Shown here in pieces: positions 1 through 7,327 of a DNA stretch of 23,806 nucleotides. The DNA lies in contig CAUHCN010000035.1 of assembly GCA_959604825.1 (NCBI GenBank), positions 1 to 23,806 of the forward strand. The letters are read 5' to 3'. Both the position numbers and the translations under genes were made by a program. Numbering within the stretch: the stretch's first letter is position 1; every line of letters starts with the position of its first letter. The notes beneath the pieces are model-generated. The model saw nothing but the letters and a program-made list of their open reading frames with translations. It made no database searches and had not been told where the DNA came from. The stretch comes from an uncultured Collinsella sp. (GTDB lineage: Bacteria; Actinomycetota; Coriobacteriia; Coriobacteriales; Coriobacteriaceae).

Positions 1-62
1 CGCAACGCGTTGCGCTGAGTCCTGAGGCTGTTGCAATGAAAATGAGAATCAAGGGCTCAAAG
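1..62. other. Left-edge noncoding sequence with a 12-bp palindrome
   Basis: The first bases hold the perfect palindrome GCAACGCGTTGC at 2-13. A plus-strand frame ends in TGA at 16-18, and a hairpin with a plus-strand T-run follows at 63-97. This could therefore be the last codons of a plus-strand gene lying mostly outside the window. Only five codons are visible, so this is a guess. Confidence 0.2.
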
Positions 63-97
63 AAAAACGGGAGATGCGTTGTGCATCCCCCGTTTTT
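63..97. terminator. Intrinsic terminator, probably bidirectional
   Basis: AAAACGGG and GATGC pair with GCATC and CCCGTTTT around a short loop. The A-run on the left and T-run on the right give a U-tract in either direction. It lies 8 bp past the stop of the minus-strand phosphoesterase gene and would terminate it. It could also serve a convergent plus-strand gene ending at the left edge. Confidence 0.8.
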
Positions 98-104
98 GTT
101 GCGG

Positions 105-572
105 TTAGTCCAAGTCAATAAACTTAGTGGTCAGTATCTTGCCGTCTTTGACGAGCATTCTGGCCATGGTGGGGCCTCGGCTGCCTCTGGGGTAGCTGGC
201 GCTGCCCGGGTTGAGGACTAGGCAGCGGCCCACTTGGGCTTCTTTGGTTACGTGGGTGTGGCCGTTGATGGCTACGTCTACGGATCCCACCGGAAGGTCT
301 TCGCGGTAATGGGCTACGGCGAATTTGAGGCCTTCGTAGGTAAAGAGCGCAAGACGGTCTACATCGGGGCCGTAGTCGCGGTAGTAATCGTTGTTGCCCA
401 ATACGGCCCGCACAGGGGCGATGGTGCACAGGTGCTCGTAGTCCATCTCTGACGTGAGGTCGCCGGCGTGGATGATCAGGTCTGCGCCCTCAAGCTCATC
501 CAAGAGCGCAGGCGATAAATAGCCGTGGGTGTCCGAGATGATGTCGATACGCTTGGCGCTTGCACTGTTCAT
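105..572 (-). CDS. YfcE/MJ0936-type metallophosphoesterase
   Basis: A 155-residue single-domain calcineurin-like phosphoesterase of the small YfcE/MJ0936 group, whose members hydrolyse phosphodiesters using two metal ions. The metal-binding motifs appear in order: SDTHG (13-17), HAGD (35-38), GNND (59-62), a lone histidine (H88) and GHTH (104-107). Length is normal for the group and no signal peptide is visible, so it should be cytoplasmic. The ATG at 572 is preceded by GGAAGGG at good spacing. It stands alone between terminators at 63-97 and 612-662. The physiological substrate cannot be told from sequence; family members are often active on model diesters only. Confidence 0.9.
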   Translation of the reverse strand: MNSASAKRIDIISDTHGYLSPALLDELEGADLIIHAGDLTSEMDYEHLCTIAPVRAVLGNNDYYRDYGPDVDRLALFTYEGLKFAVAHYREDLPVGSVDVAINGHTHVTKEAQVGRCLVLNPGSASYPRGSRGPTMARMLVKDGKILTTKFIDLD

Positions 573-611
573 GGGATCCCTTCCGCAAAAAACGATTCGG
601 CAGATACATAC

Positions 612-662
612 AAAAAAGGCCCCACGGCTCCGCAGACGATGGGTCTACAGGGCTGCGGGGCC
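612..662 (-). terminator. Intrinsic terminator of the glycosyltransferase-kinase-regulator operon
   Basis: On the minus strand GGCCCC pairs with GGGGCC around an imperfect inner stem, followed by TTTTTT. It starts 7 bp after the stop of the LytTR regulator. It ends only about 40 bp before the ATG of the phosphoesterase, which leaves little room for an independent promoter. Confidence 0.75.
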
Positions 663-668
663 AGTGTG

Positions 669-1385
669 CTAGAGACTCAAGGCCTTCTTGAGCGGCACGA
701 CGCGGCGGCGCGAAACCGGCACGCGTTCGTCGACGCCCGTAATGCCCAGCTGGATGGCGCCCGAGGGCACCGTCTCGACGTCCGTAACGCACGCCAAGTT
801 GACGATATAGCGGCGGTGAACACGGAAGAAGCCAAAGTCGCAGAGCTTGGCCTCAAACTGCGCCAGCGAGGTCGTCGACAAAAAGCGATCATCGACGGTA
901 TAGATGCAGGAGTAATCGTCCTTGGCCATGATAAAGCGAATGTCGTCCACGGGAATGAGCACCTTGCGGCCGCCCTTTTCCACCGGGATACGCTCGATGG
1001 TCACCTTGCTGTCCGTAACCGGCTTGGCGCGTTGCATGACTTTCTCGATCGCGCGATCCAAGCGAGCTTCCTCGACCGGCTTCATCAGATAATCGACGGC
1101 ATCCACGTCGAATGCCTTGACCGCATGGTCGCTATACGCAGTCACAAATACGATCGCCGGCGGATTTTTGAGCTTATGCAGCGCCTCGGCAAGTTGCAGG
1201 CCCGAGGCACCGGGCATCGAGATATCGAGAAACACGACATCCACGCGACTTTCCATAAGCATCTCGATGGCGGAGCGGACGCTCGACGCCTCCGTGATCG
1301 TGCCGATCTTGCCCGTTTGCTCGAGCAAGAAGCGAAGCTCCGAGCGAGCCGGCGCCTCATCATCCACAATCATCGCACGCAGCAT
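669..1385 (-). CDS. LytTR-family response regulator (copy 1)
   Basis: A 238-residue two-component regulator: receiver domain, then a LytTR DNA-binding domain. The receiver has the acidic pair D8/D9, the phospho-acceptor D54 in FLDISMPG, and K102 in the YLMKP motif. The LytTR domain covers about residues 130-238 and contains the typical FFRVHRRYIVNL stretch. I chose the ATG at 1385, which has GAAAGG 10 nt upstream; a TTG seven codons earlier is possible but less likely. It follows the LytS-type kinase by 72 bp, so the two form a cognate pair at the end of a three-gene operon. LytTR proteins usually bind paired direct repeats; the target here is unknown. Confidence 0.92.
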   Translation of the reverse strand: MLRAMIVDDEAPARSELRFLLEQTGKIGTITEASSVRSAIEMLMESRVDVVFLDISMPGASGLQLAEALHKLKNPPAIVFVTAYSDHAVKAFDVDAVDYLMKPVEEARLDRAIEKVMQRAKPVTDSKVTIERIPVEKGGRKVLIPVDDIRFIMAKDDYSCIYTVDDRFLSTTSLAQFEAKLCDFGFFRVHRRYIVNLACVTDVETVPSGAIQLGITGVDERVPVSRRRVVPLKKALSL

Positions 1386-1457
1386 AGGGATAAAACCTTT
1401 CGTCAACTAACTACGCCGGGCATCCGTCGCATGACGTTGAGCCCGTAGCCTTTTATT

Positions 1458-2801
1458 TTACTCTTGAATGTCAAAGATGCTCTCTGACAAATCAAGATGA
1501 AGAAGCACTTTGGTGCCCTTGCCCGGCGCCGATTCGACACGCGTATAGGAGTGCGGCCCAAAAAAGCGATGGATGCGCTCCGAAATATTGTGCATGGCCA
1601 CACCGGCGCCGCCACCCTGGGGAGAGCTGGCGTCGGGACGGGCAGAGCGCTCGTCAAACAGTCTGGCGGCGGTACCCTCATCCATGCCCACGCCATTATC
1701 GGCCACGGCAATCAAGATTGCATCCTCGCCGTCTTGGTGAACGGTCACGTCGATCCTCAGGGCGTCGTCATCGCCCATACCATGACGCACGGCGTTCTCG
1801 ACAATCGGCTGGATCACGAACGCCGGCACCAGCGTATCTTCCACGTCCTCGGACACATCGAACGTCGCAAGCACGCGGTCCTCGCCAAAGCGGGCCTTCT
1901 CAAAGGTAAGGTAGCGCTTGGTCTGTGCGACCTCGCGCGAGACCGGAATAAGCGATCCCGAGTTGTCGAGCGTGGCGCGATAGAACGATGAGAACTCACG
2001 AAGCAGTTCGCGGGCCCTCAGCGGGTCGGTGCGCGTAAACGATGCAATGGTGTTCAGCGTGTTGAACAGGAAGTGCGGGTTAATCTGCGCCTGCAGCGCA
2101 CGCACCTCGGCGCGCGCTGTGAGTTCCTTTTGCACCTCGAGCTCGTGGATGGCGAGCTGCGTGGACAAGATCTCGGCAAAGCCCGAGGCAAGCGCGTACT
2201 GGGTACGGTCGACGGCGCGCGGGGTCTTGTAGTAGAACTTGAGCGTGCCGACGGTACGATCGCCCACCTTGATGGGGGCGATAATGCCGGCGGGGACTTG
2301 GTTGTGCGAGCCGTCCGAGCCCACGACATCCACCATACGGTTGAACGACTGCACGATGCCATGTTCGATAACGTAGCGTGTGGCAAGCGTGTGGATGGGA
2401 GAATCTGGCAGTAGTTTTTCCTCAAACTCGCCCGCGCAGGCAAGCACGTTGTCCTCATCGGTGATGGCCACCGTCATGGCGCGCGTCTCGGGCAAAATGC
2501 GCTGGCACACCAAACGCGCCGACTCCTGCGTCAGACCGCCCTTAATGTCCTCGAGCATGGCCGAGGCCACCGAGAGCGTCTCCTCGGTGTACTGGGAGCG
2601 CACCGAATCGGGATTGAGCGTCAAAAAGATAAAGATGCACAGAAAGATGCACAGCAGTGCGCAGGCGACCACGGTCGCGATCGGCTCGATTCCAGTCGCC
2701 AGGGCAAAAATAAAGTACACCAGCACGCAAATGGCGCAGGCAACGGCAATGATGCGAAAGATTGATATTGAACTATCGCGCTGGGCGCGGCGGTCGATCA
2801 T
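1458..2801 (-). CDS. LytS-type sensor histidine kinase (copy 1)
   Basis: A 447-residue membrane kinase. Two hydrophobic helices (about 13-36 and 39-62) come first. A GAF-like region follows, ending in the LytS-style AGIIAPIKVGDRTVGTLKFYY stretch (171-191). Next come the His_kinase (PF06580) H-box QINPHFLFN with H243, and an ATPase domain with N-box QPIVENAVRHG (331-341) and G-box DNGVGM (368-373). Classical LytS proteins carry a larger multi-helix 5TMR-LYT sensor, which is missing here. The start ATG overlaps the stop of the glycosyltransferase by 4 nt (ATGA) and has GGAGGGGG just upstream, so translation is probably coupled. The partner regulator lies directly downstream. The signal sensed is unknown. 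Confidence 0.92.
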   Translation of the reverse strand: MIDRRAQRDSSISIFRIIAVACAICVLVYFIFALATGIEPIATVVACALLCIFLCIFIFLTLNPDSVRSQYTEETLSVASAMLEDIKGGLTQESARLVCQRILPETRAMTVAITDEDNVLACAGEFEEKLLPDSPIHTLATRYVIEHGIVQSFNRMVDVVGSDGSHNQVPAGIIAPIKVGDRTVGTLKFYYKTPRAVDRTQYALASGFAEILSTQLAIHELEVQKELTARAEVRALQAQINPHFLFNTLNTIASFTRTDPLRARELLREFSSFYRATLDNSGSLIPVSREVAQTKRYLTFEKARFGEDRVLATFDVSEDVEDTLVPAFVIQPIVENAVRHGMGDDDALRIDVTVHQDGEDAILIAVADNGVGMDEGTAARLFDERSARPDASSPQGGGAGVAMHNISERIHRFFGPHSYTRVESAPGKGTKVLLHLDLSESIFDIQE

Positions 2802-3985
2802 TCGGCCCCCTCCAGGATACTGATCAGTTGTGCGTCACGCCAAAGCCCGTCCATGATCTTGGGCCAAAAACTCTGGAAACGCAGGTAGCTTGCAGCGTTT
2901 TGGCGCGCATAGGCTTTTGCCTCGTCGATACCATGGCGCCAGATGCGCAGGTAGCCCTCATGCTCGCGGGTAAACACGCTGCGGACCATAGCGGTCTTGT
3001 GCACGCGGTCGTCGAGCTCGCGCGAAATCCACGGGCCCGGGTAGGGCATGAGCGATGCTGCCGTAACGGGAATGAGCTCCTTTTGATGCGCGGCGAACGT
3101 CAACTTGGCCCGTTCGTAGTACCAACGGTATACATCCTGCATAAAGCGCGGTGAGCGCTTTTCGGACTCCGGAGGCAGATGGCGCACGGTCCACTCGTTA
3201 TCGAACCACACGTCGTAGCCAAACATGCGCATGTTAAAGAGGTAATCCAAGTCCTCGCCGCGGGTGATAAACGGGTCAAAGGCCACACGCGTAAAGGCGC
3301 GGGCGTGCAGGGCCATCAGGCCGCCGCACACGTAGTTGGAGCGCGAGATGCGGGTGCCCGAGAGCGCCTTTTTCATCCAACGGTTGAACTCGATGCGCTT
3401 GGTCCACCAACGATGGCAGATGCCCGCCTTGTCCGTGGGAGCCAACGGCGAGCCGTCGCGATCGTAGAAATAGCCGCTCTTGACCAAGATCGGCAAGCCC
3501 TGACGCGTCTGCTGCCCCAACGCATAGGTCGCGCGCTTCATAAAGTCGGCGTCGATGACAGTCTCATCGTCATCCAAAAAGATAACCGCGTCATGCCCCA
3601 GCACCGCAGCGCAGGCCAGCCCCATGTTGCGGATGGCACCGTAGCCTCGCAGGCTCACGCACTCGCCCGAACCCTTGGGCGCGATCTGAGCAACCCGGTC
3701 TGCGATGCGCGAGGCCTGGGTGTTGGTAACAACGGTGACCTTGAGCGTGGGATGCGCGTCGACAATCTCGTGCACGCGCAGCGACACATCGGCTGTGGCA
3801 GAAACGGGACAGACCACCAAAAGGATGATGCGCGGGATGTCGCGCACCTGCTCAAGCGAGGCCAGGCAGCGGTCGAGTTCGGGATTGTCGGCGTTGAGTC
3901 GTGTCGAATGGTCATAGGTGCCAGGGGCGTTTGCGCGAGCGTCATCGCCCGCCCAATACGTTGGAATCACGACCGTGGCGTTCAT
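2798..3985 (-). CDS. GT-A fold glycosyltransferase (GT2-like)
   Basis: A 395-residue protein that begins with the GT-A nucleotide-binding strand (TVVIPTYW, 4-11). It carries a DxD-type motif FLDDDE (136-141) and an acidic ITRGEDLDYLF segment (240-250) resembling the catalytic-base region of GT2 enzymes. No transmembrane helix is obvious, so it is probably cytoplasmic or peripheral. A strong ribosome site (GGGAGGG) precedes ATG 3985. It is the first gene of an operon with a LytS kinase and a LytTR regulator and overlaps the kinase by 4 nt. That pairing suggests a role in cell-surface glycan synthesis linked to the signalling pair. Donor and acceptor cannot be inferred. A terminator hairpin lies only 22 bp upstream of its start. 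Confidence 0.8.
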   Translation of the reverse strand: MNATVVIPTYWAGDDARANAPGTYDHSTRLNADNPELDRCLASLEQVRDIPRIILLVVCPVSATADVSLRVHEIVDAHPTLKVTVVTNTQASRIADRVAQIAPKGSGECVSLRGYGAIRNMGLACAAVLGHDAVIFLDDDETVIDADFMKRATYALGQQTRQGLPILVKSGYFYDRDGSPLAPTDKAGICHRWWTKRIEFNRWMKKALSGTRISRSNYVCGGLMALHARAFTRVAFDPFITRGEDLDYLFNMRMFGYDVWFDNEWTVRHLPPESEKRSPRFMQDVYRWYYERAKLTFAAHQKELIPVTAASLMPYPGPWISRELDDRVHKTAMVRSVFTREHEGYLRIWRHGIDEAKAYARQNAASYLRFQSFWPKIMDGLWRDAQLISILEGAE

Positions 3986-4006
3986 GCCTTACCCTCCCTG
4001 CAACAC

Positions 4007-4042
4007 AAAAACGGGACGCCGCCAAACACAGGCGACGCCCCG
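4007..4042 (-). terminator. Intrinsic terminator or attenuator ahead of the glycosyltransferase
   Basis: On the minus strand an 11-bp stem (GGGGCGTCGCC with GGCGGCGTCCC, including G-U pairs) is followed by TTTTT. It lies 115 bp past the UMF1 transporter stop and would terminate that gene. It is also only 22 bp upstream of the glycosyltransferase ATG, so any promoter upstream of it would have to be read through it. Confidence 0.75.
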
Positions 4043-4058
4043 CGACCTAGCTGATTCC

Positions 4059-4100
4059 ATCATACCCACTTGGGCAAATCATTGCTCGCAAGTCGCAATG
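4059..4100 (-). promoter_or_regulatory. Possible promoter and inverted repeat for the glycosyltransferase operon
   Basis: A minus-strand TATGAT at 4064-4059 resembles a -10 box, but no good -35 is visible. An inverted repeat CATTGC-N9-GCAATG (4080-4100) lies where the -35 and an upstream operator would be. A promoter with a weak -35 and an operator-like repeat would fit activator control, but this is inference. A transcript from here would include the hairpin at 4007-4042. Confidence 0.3.
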
Positions 4101-4156
4101 TTTATTGCGGATAACCCCAAAAGAGTACCGTGGACAGGCACAATAGCCGCTCACTC

Positions 4157-5416
4157 CTATGCGGCATGCTCTGCCGCCCGAGTCATGCGGGACAGGCGGA
4201 CCAGCAGCATAAAGCCAACGACCAGCAGCACACCAATGGAAAGGACGCCCAGCGACGGGTTGCCGGTCAGCGAGGTGACGACCGACACCAGGAAGGTGCC
4301 CATAACACTTGCATAGCGGCCAAAGATATCAAAGAAGCCGTAGTACTCGTTGGACTTTTCCTTGGGAATAATGCGGCCAAAGTAGCTGCGGCTGAGCGCC
4401 TGCACGCCGCCCTGGAACAGGCCGACCATAATGGCAAGCACCCAAAACTCAAAGGCGGTCTTTAGGAAGAACGCGGCGAACAGCACAATGCCCATATAGG
4501 CGGCGACTGCCACCAAGATCATGTTGAGCGTGCCCACGCGGCCGGCGAGCTTGCCGTAGATGATGGCGGACGGAAAGGCCACGAACTGCGTGACGAGCAG
4601 CGCCAGGACCAACTGGGTCGAATCGATGCCCAAGGCCGATCCGTAGCTGGTTGCCATGGAAATGACCGTGTGCACACCGTCGATATAGAAGAAGAACGCG
4701 ATCATGTAGACCAGCACGGTCTTGTTGTGGGCGATCTCGCGCATGGTGTGTCCGACCTCGGAGAACACGCCGCCCACGATGTGGCCGATAGTGTCCTCGG
4801 GACCGCGCTCGCGACCGTACTTCTGCTTATAGGTGCGAATGAGCGGCAGGGTAAAGATGAGCCACCAGGCACCAGTGATGATAAACGACAGACGCGTTGC
4901 CAGCATGGTGGGGACACCAAGAGCGGGACCACCCATGATAAGCGCCAGGCAGATGATGAACGGCACAGTGGAACCGATGTAGCCCCAGGCATAGCCCGAG
5001 CTGGACACGACGTCCATGCGCTCGTCGGTGGTAATGTCGGGCAGCATAGCGTCGTAGAACGTCATAGAAGAGTTGAGGCCGATGGTGCACAGCACGTACA
5101 CAGTCAAAAATGCCATGGCGGACATTGGGATAGCCTGCGCCAGGCAAAGAACCAGGCCCGTGAGGAAGAAGCCCAAGAAGAACTTGATCTTGTTGCCGGC
5201 GTAATCGGCAAGCGCGCCCAGAATGGGCATGAGCATGGCAATGACCAGCGAGGCAATCGTCTGAGCGTTGCCCCAAGCGACCACCAGGTCTGCCGAGGAA
5301 GCACCGGTATTGATGGCGTTAAAGTAGATGGGCACCACCGAGGTATTGAGCAGCACGAGGGCCGAGTTTCCCACATCGTACATGACCCAGTTACGCTCGA
5401 GCTTGGTGTATTTCAT
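4157..5416 (-). CDS. MFS transporter, UMF1 (Atg22-like) family
   Basis: A 419-residue, highly hydrophobic protein with about 12 predicted membrane helices. The N-terminal YDVGNSA motif (14-20) and the C-terminal FQGGVQALSRSYFGRIIPKE block are characteristic of the UMF1/Atg22-like branch of the major facilitator superfamily. The bacterial substrates of that branch are mostly unknown. Start ATG 5416 has GAAGGG about 10 nt upstream, which is acceptable. It follows the phospholipase-like gene by 101 bp and precedes the glycosyltransferase operon. The terminator at 4007-4042 suggests it ends its own transcript. Whether it shares a transcript with the phospholipase-like gene upstream is unclear. 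Confidence 0.88.
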   Translation of the reverse strand: MKYTKLERNWVMYDVGNSALVLLNTSVVPIYFNAINTGASSADLVVAWGNAQTIASLVIAMLMPILGALADYAGNKIKFFLGFFLTGLVLCLAQAIPMSAMAFLTVYVLCTIGLNSSMTFYDAMLPDITTDERMDVVSSSGYAWGYIGSTVPFIICLALIMGGPALGVPTMLATRLSFIITGAWWLIFTLPLIRTYKQKYGRERGPEDTIGHIVGGVFSEVGHTMREIAHNKTVLVYMIAFFFYIDGVHTVISMATSYGSALGIDSTQLVLALLVTQFVAFPSAIIYGKLAGRVGTLNMILVAVAAYMGIVLFAAFFLKTAFEFWVLAIMVGLFQGGVQALSRSYFGRIIPKEKSNEYYGFFDIFGRYASVMGTFLVSVVTSLTGNPSLGVLSIGVLLVVGFMLLVRLSRMTRAAEHAA

Positions 5417-5517
5417 GGACAGGGACCCTTCGTATTCGCCCGATATGCAGTTAGTTCATCGTACCCCAATTGTCCAGAAGCGCCGGTAAGGATTCGGCAA
5501 AGGGGCACGCATGGGCC

Positions 5518-6462
5518 CTACTCCTCGCGGTCGAACTCCTCGTCGGCGCCGAGCACGCGACCGCTGTAATTGACATGGTTGGTCACGGCTTCCATATCGC
5601 CGGTCTCGATAAAGCGGGCAACCGTGCACTCGTAATCGAGCAGCGCGCGGTCAAAGACCTCGGGGAAGCTCTCGGTCGAGACTTCATCGGTAAAGGGGTT
5701 CTTCCATGCCAAGTGGCCCAGGTTGCCGGTACGCTCGGGCAGCTCCGTCGTCACGCGGTGCGCAAGGCCGTCGAGCAGCGAATAATCGTGCACCAAGCCC
5801 TCGAGCAGGGCAATCGCGCGCGTTTTTACCGAGCCGGCAGGCTCAATGGTGCGATAGAGCATCTGCATGTCCGAGACGGCGGCGGCGTACTCCCCCGCCG
5901 GGATGTCGATGCCGTACACGCGCCCGGCGACGTAGCTCATCAGCACGCCGGCCACGCGATTGATGCGGTCGGTGGTGACGATCTCGCCCGCCGGCGGATA
6001 GTCCTCGACCGTGGCCCCGTCACGCTTGAGCTGCAGCATCAGCACGTCCAGGTCGCTTTCGAGCACGGCGTGAACTTGGCTGCCCGAAGCCTCGAGCTCG
6101 GGGGCGGAATCTACAATGCCAAACTGCTGCTCGTAGACAAAGGGGTGGGCATTGCGGTCGAGCACATAGTGCGACAGCAGGCCCAGCGCAAAGGCACGAC
6201 CTAGATTGGCATCGCGCGGCTGCAGGTGTGACACGCCGTCGCGCAGGCACGAGAACTGGCGCGACATGCGCGAGCGGTGCATGACCTGAGCAAGCGACGT
6301 GCAGTCGGAAACGCGCGGCGTGAGCATGTGGAAGAAAAACGGGTCGGGACCTTGGTTTCCCAGGATAAAGGCGATGCGCTCCTCGTCGGACGTAATAACG
6401 CCCTGCGGAAGACGGTCGATGCTTTCCTCGCCAAACAGATGATGCGTAATGAGCGCGGGCAT
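5518..6462 (-). CDS. Zinc-dependent phospholipase C family protein
   Basis: A 314-residue protein of the zinc-dependent phospholipase C group (PF00882-like). It begins with ALITHHLFGE and has the conserved blocks GNQGPDPFFFH (35-45) and GLLSHYVLDRNAHPFV (94-109). Histidines H98 and H106 and D102 are likely metal ligands. I chose the ATG at 6462 because AAAGGA lies just upstream; a GTG ten codons earlier has no comparable site. No signal peptide is visible, so unlike secreted phospholipase toxins this is probably cytoplasmic. Phospholipase activity is therefore not assured. It lies 92 bp after the second LytTR regulator and may be transcribed with that pair. Confidence 0.8.
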   Translation of the reverse strand: MPALITHHLFGEESIDRLPQGVITSDEERIAFILGNQGPDPFFFHMLTPRVSDCTSLAQVMHRSRMSRQFSCLRDGVSHLQPRDANLGRAFALGLLSHYVLDRNAHPFVYEQQFGIVDSAPELEASGSQVHAVLESDLDVLMLQLKRDGATVEDYPPAGEIVTTDRINRVAGVLMSYVAGRVYGIDIPAGEYAAAVSDMQMLYRTIEPAGSVKTRAIALLEGLVHDYSLLDGLAHRVTTELPERTGNLGHLAWKNPFTDEVSTESFPEVFDRALLDYECTVARFIETGDMEAVTNHVNYSGRVLGADEEFDREE

Positions 6463-6554
6463 AATGATCCTTTCGATTTCATTCGATGCCACCCATTATG
6501 CCCACCGCACGGTCATGCCAAACCTGCGGCGGTAAACGATGGCATGCAGACCGC

Positions 6555-7289
6555 CTACGCAAGCCCCAGGTGCGCCTTGACCTCGGCAGCACGACGACGG
6601 GACACGGGCACCGTCGAGGTTACGCGATCGAGCCTGAGCTCCATAAGACCCGTGGAGCCGATCTCGACATTGTGCACGTCTTCCAAATTGACCAGATAGC
6701 TGCGGTGGACACGGATAAAGCCCTCGGAGGCCAGGCGCCGCTCGAGCGAGGAAATCGACTCATTGATCAGGTATGTTCCCTCGGCGCAGACGGCGTTGCA
6801 AAAATCGGCGCGCGCCTCAAAGTAGCAGACATCCGCCACGGGAATGAACACCTTTTTGCCCCCGCGATCCACCGTCAGGCGCAAAGGCTGGCACGGAGCA
6901 TAGACGACACGGCGAGCGCCCAGGGCAGTCTCGATCTTGTCGAGCGCCTTTGACAAGCGGGCATCCTCGACCGGTTTGACGATGTAATCGACAGCATCGA
7001 GGTTATAGGCATCGGCCGCATACTCGGCAAATGCCGTCACAAACACCACGACCGGCGGCGTCTTTAGGTTCTGCAGGGTCTCGGCAAGCTCAATTCCCGA
7101 GCGACCGGGCATGGTAATGTCTAAAAACAGCACGTCGGGCTTGTTCGACAGAATCGACTCCACGGCTTCGGTGACATTGCCCGCCTCGGCAATCTGACCC
7201 ACACGCGTATCCTTTTCCAACAGATAGCGTAGCTCGGCCCTAATGGGAGGCTCGTCATCAACCACCAGGATGTTCCAGCCTTCGGACAT
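6555..7289 (-). CDS. LytTR-family response regulator (copy 2)
   Basis: A 244-residue regulator with receiver and LytTR domains, paralogous to the one at 669-1385. The receiver has D11/D12, phospho-acceptor D57 in FLDITMPG, and K105 in YIVKP. The LytTR domain occupies about residues 135-244 and includes FIRVHRSYLVNLEDV. ATG 7289 has GAGGGGA at 8-9 nt. It lies 38 bp downstream of its kinase, so the pair is co-transcribed. The DNA-contacting region differs from copy 1 (for example the ADFCNAVCAEGTYLINESISSLE stretch, given here only by its position at about 160-182), so target sites may differ too. Confidence 0.92.
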   Translation of the reverse strand: MSEGWNILVVDDEPPIRAELRYLLEKDTRVGQIAEAGNVTEAVESILSNKPDVLFLDITMPGRSGIELAETLQNLKTPPVVVFVTAFAEYAADAYNLDAVDYIVKPVEDARLSKALDKIETALGARRVVYAPCQPLRLTVDRGGKKVFIPVADVCYFEARADFCNAVCAEGTYLINESISSLERRLASEGFIRVHRSYLVNLEDVHNVEIGSTGLMELRLDRVTSTVPVSRRRAAEVKAHLGLA

Positions 7290-7327
7290 ATGCGCTTCCC
7301 CTCTTTTCCTCTCAATCCAACCGCGTG

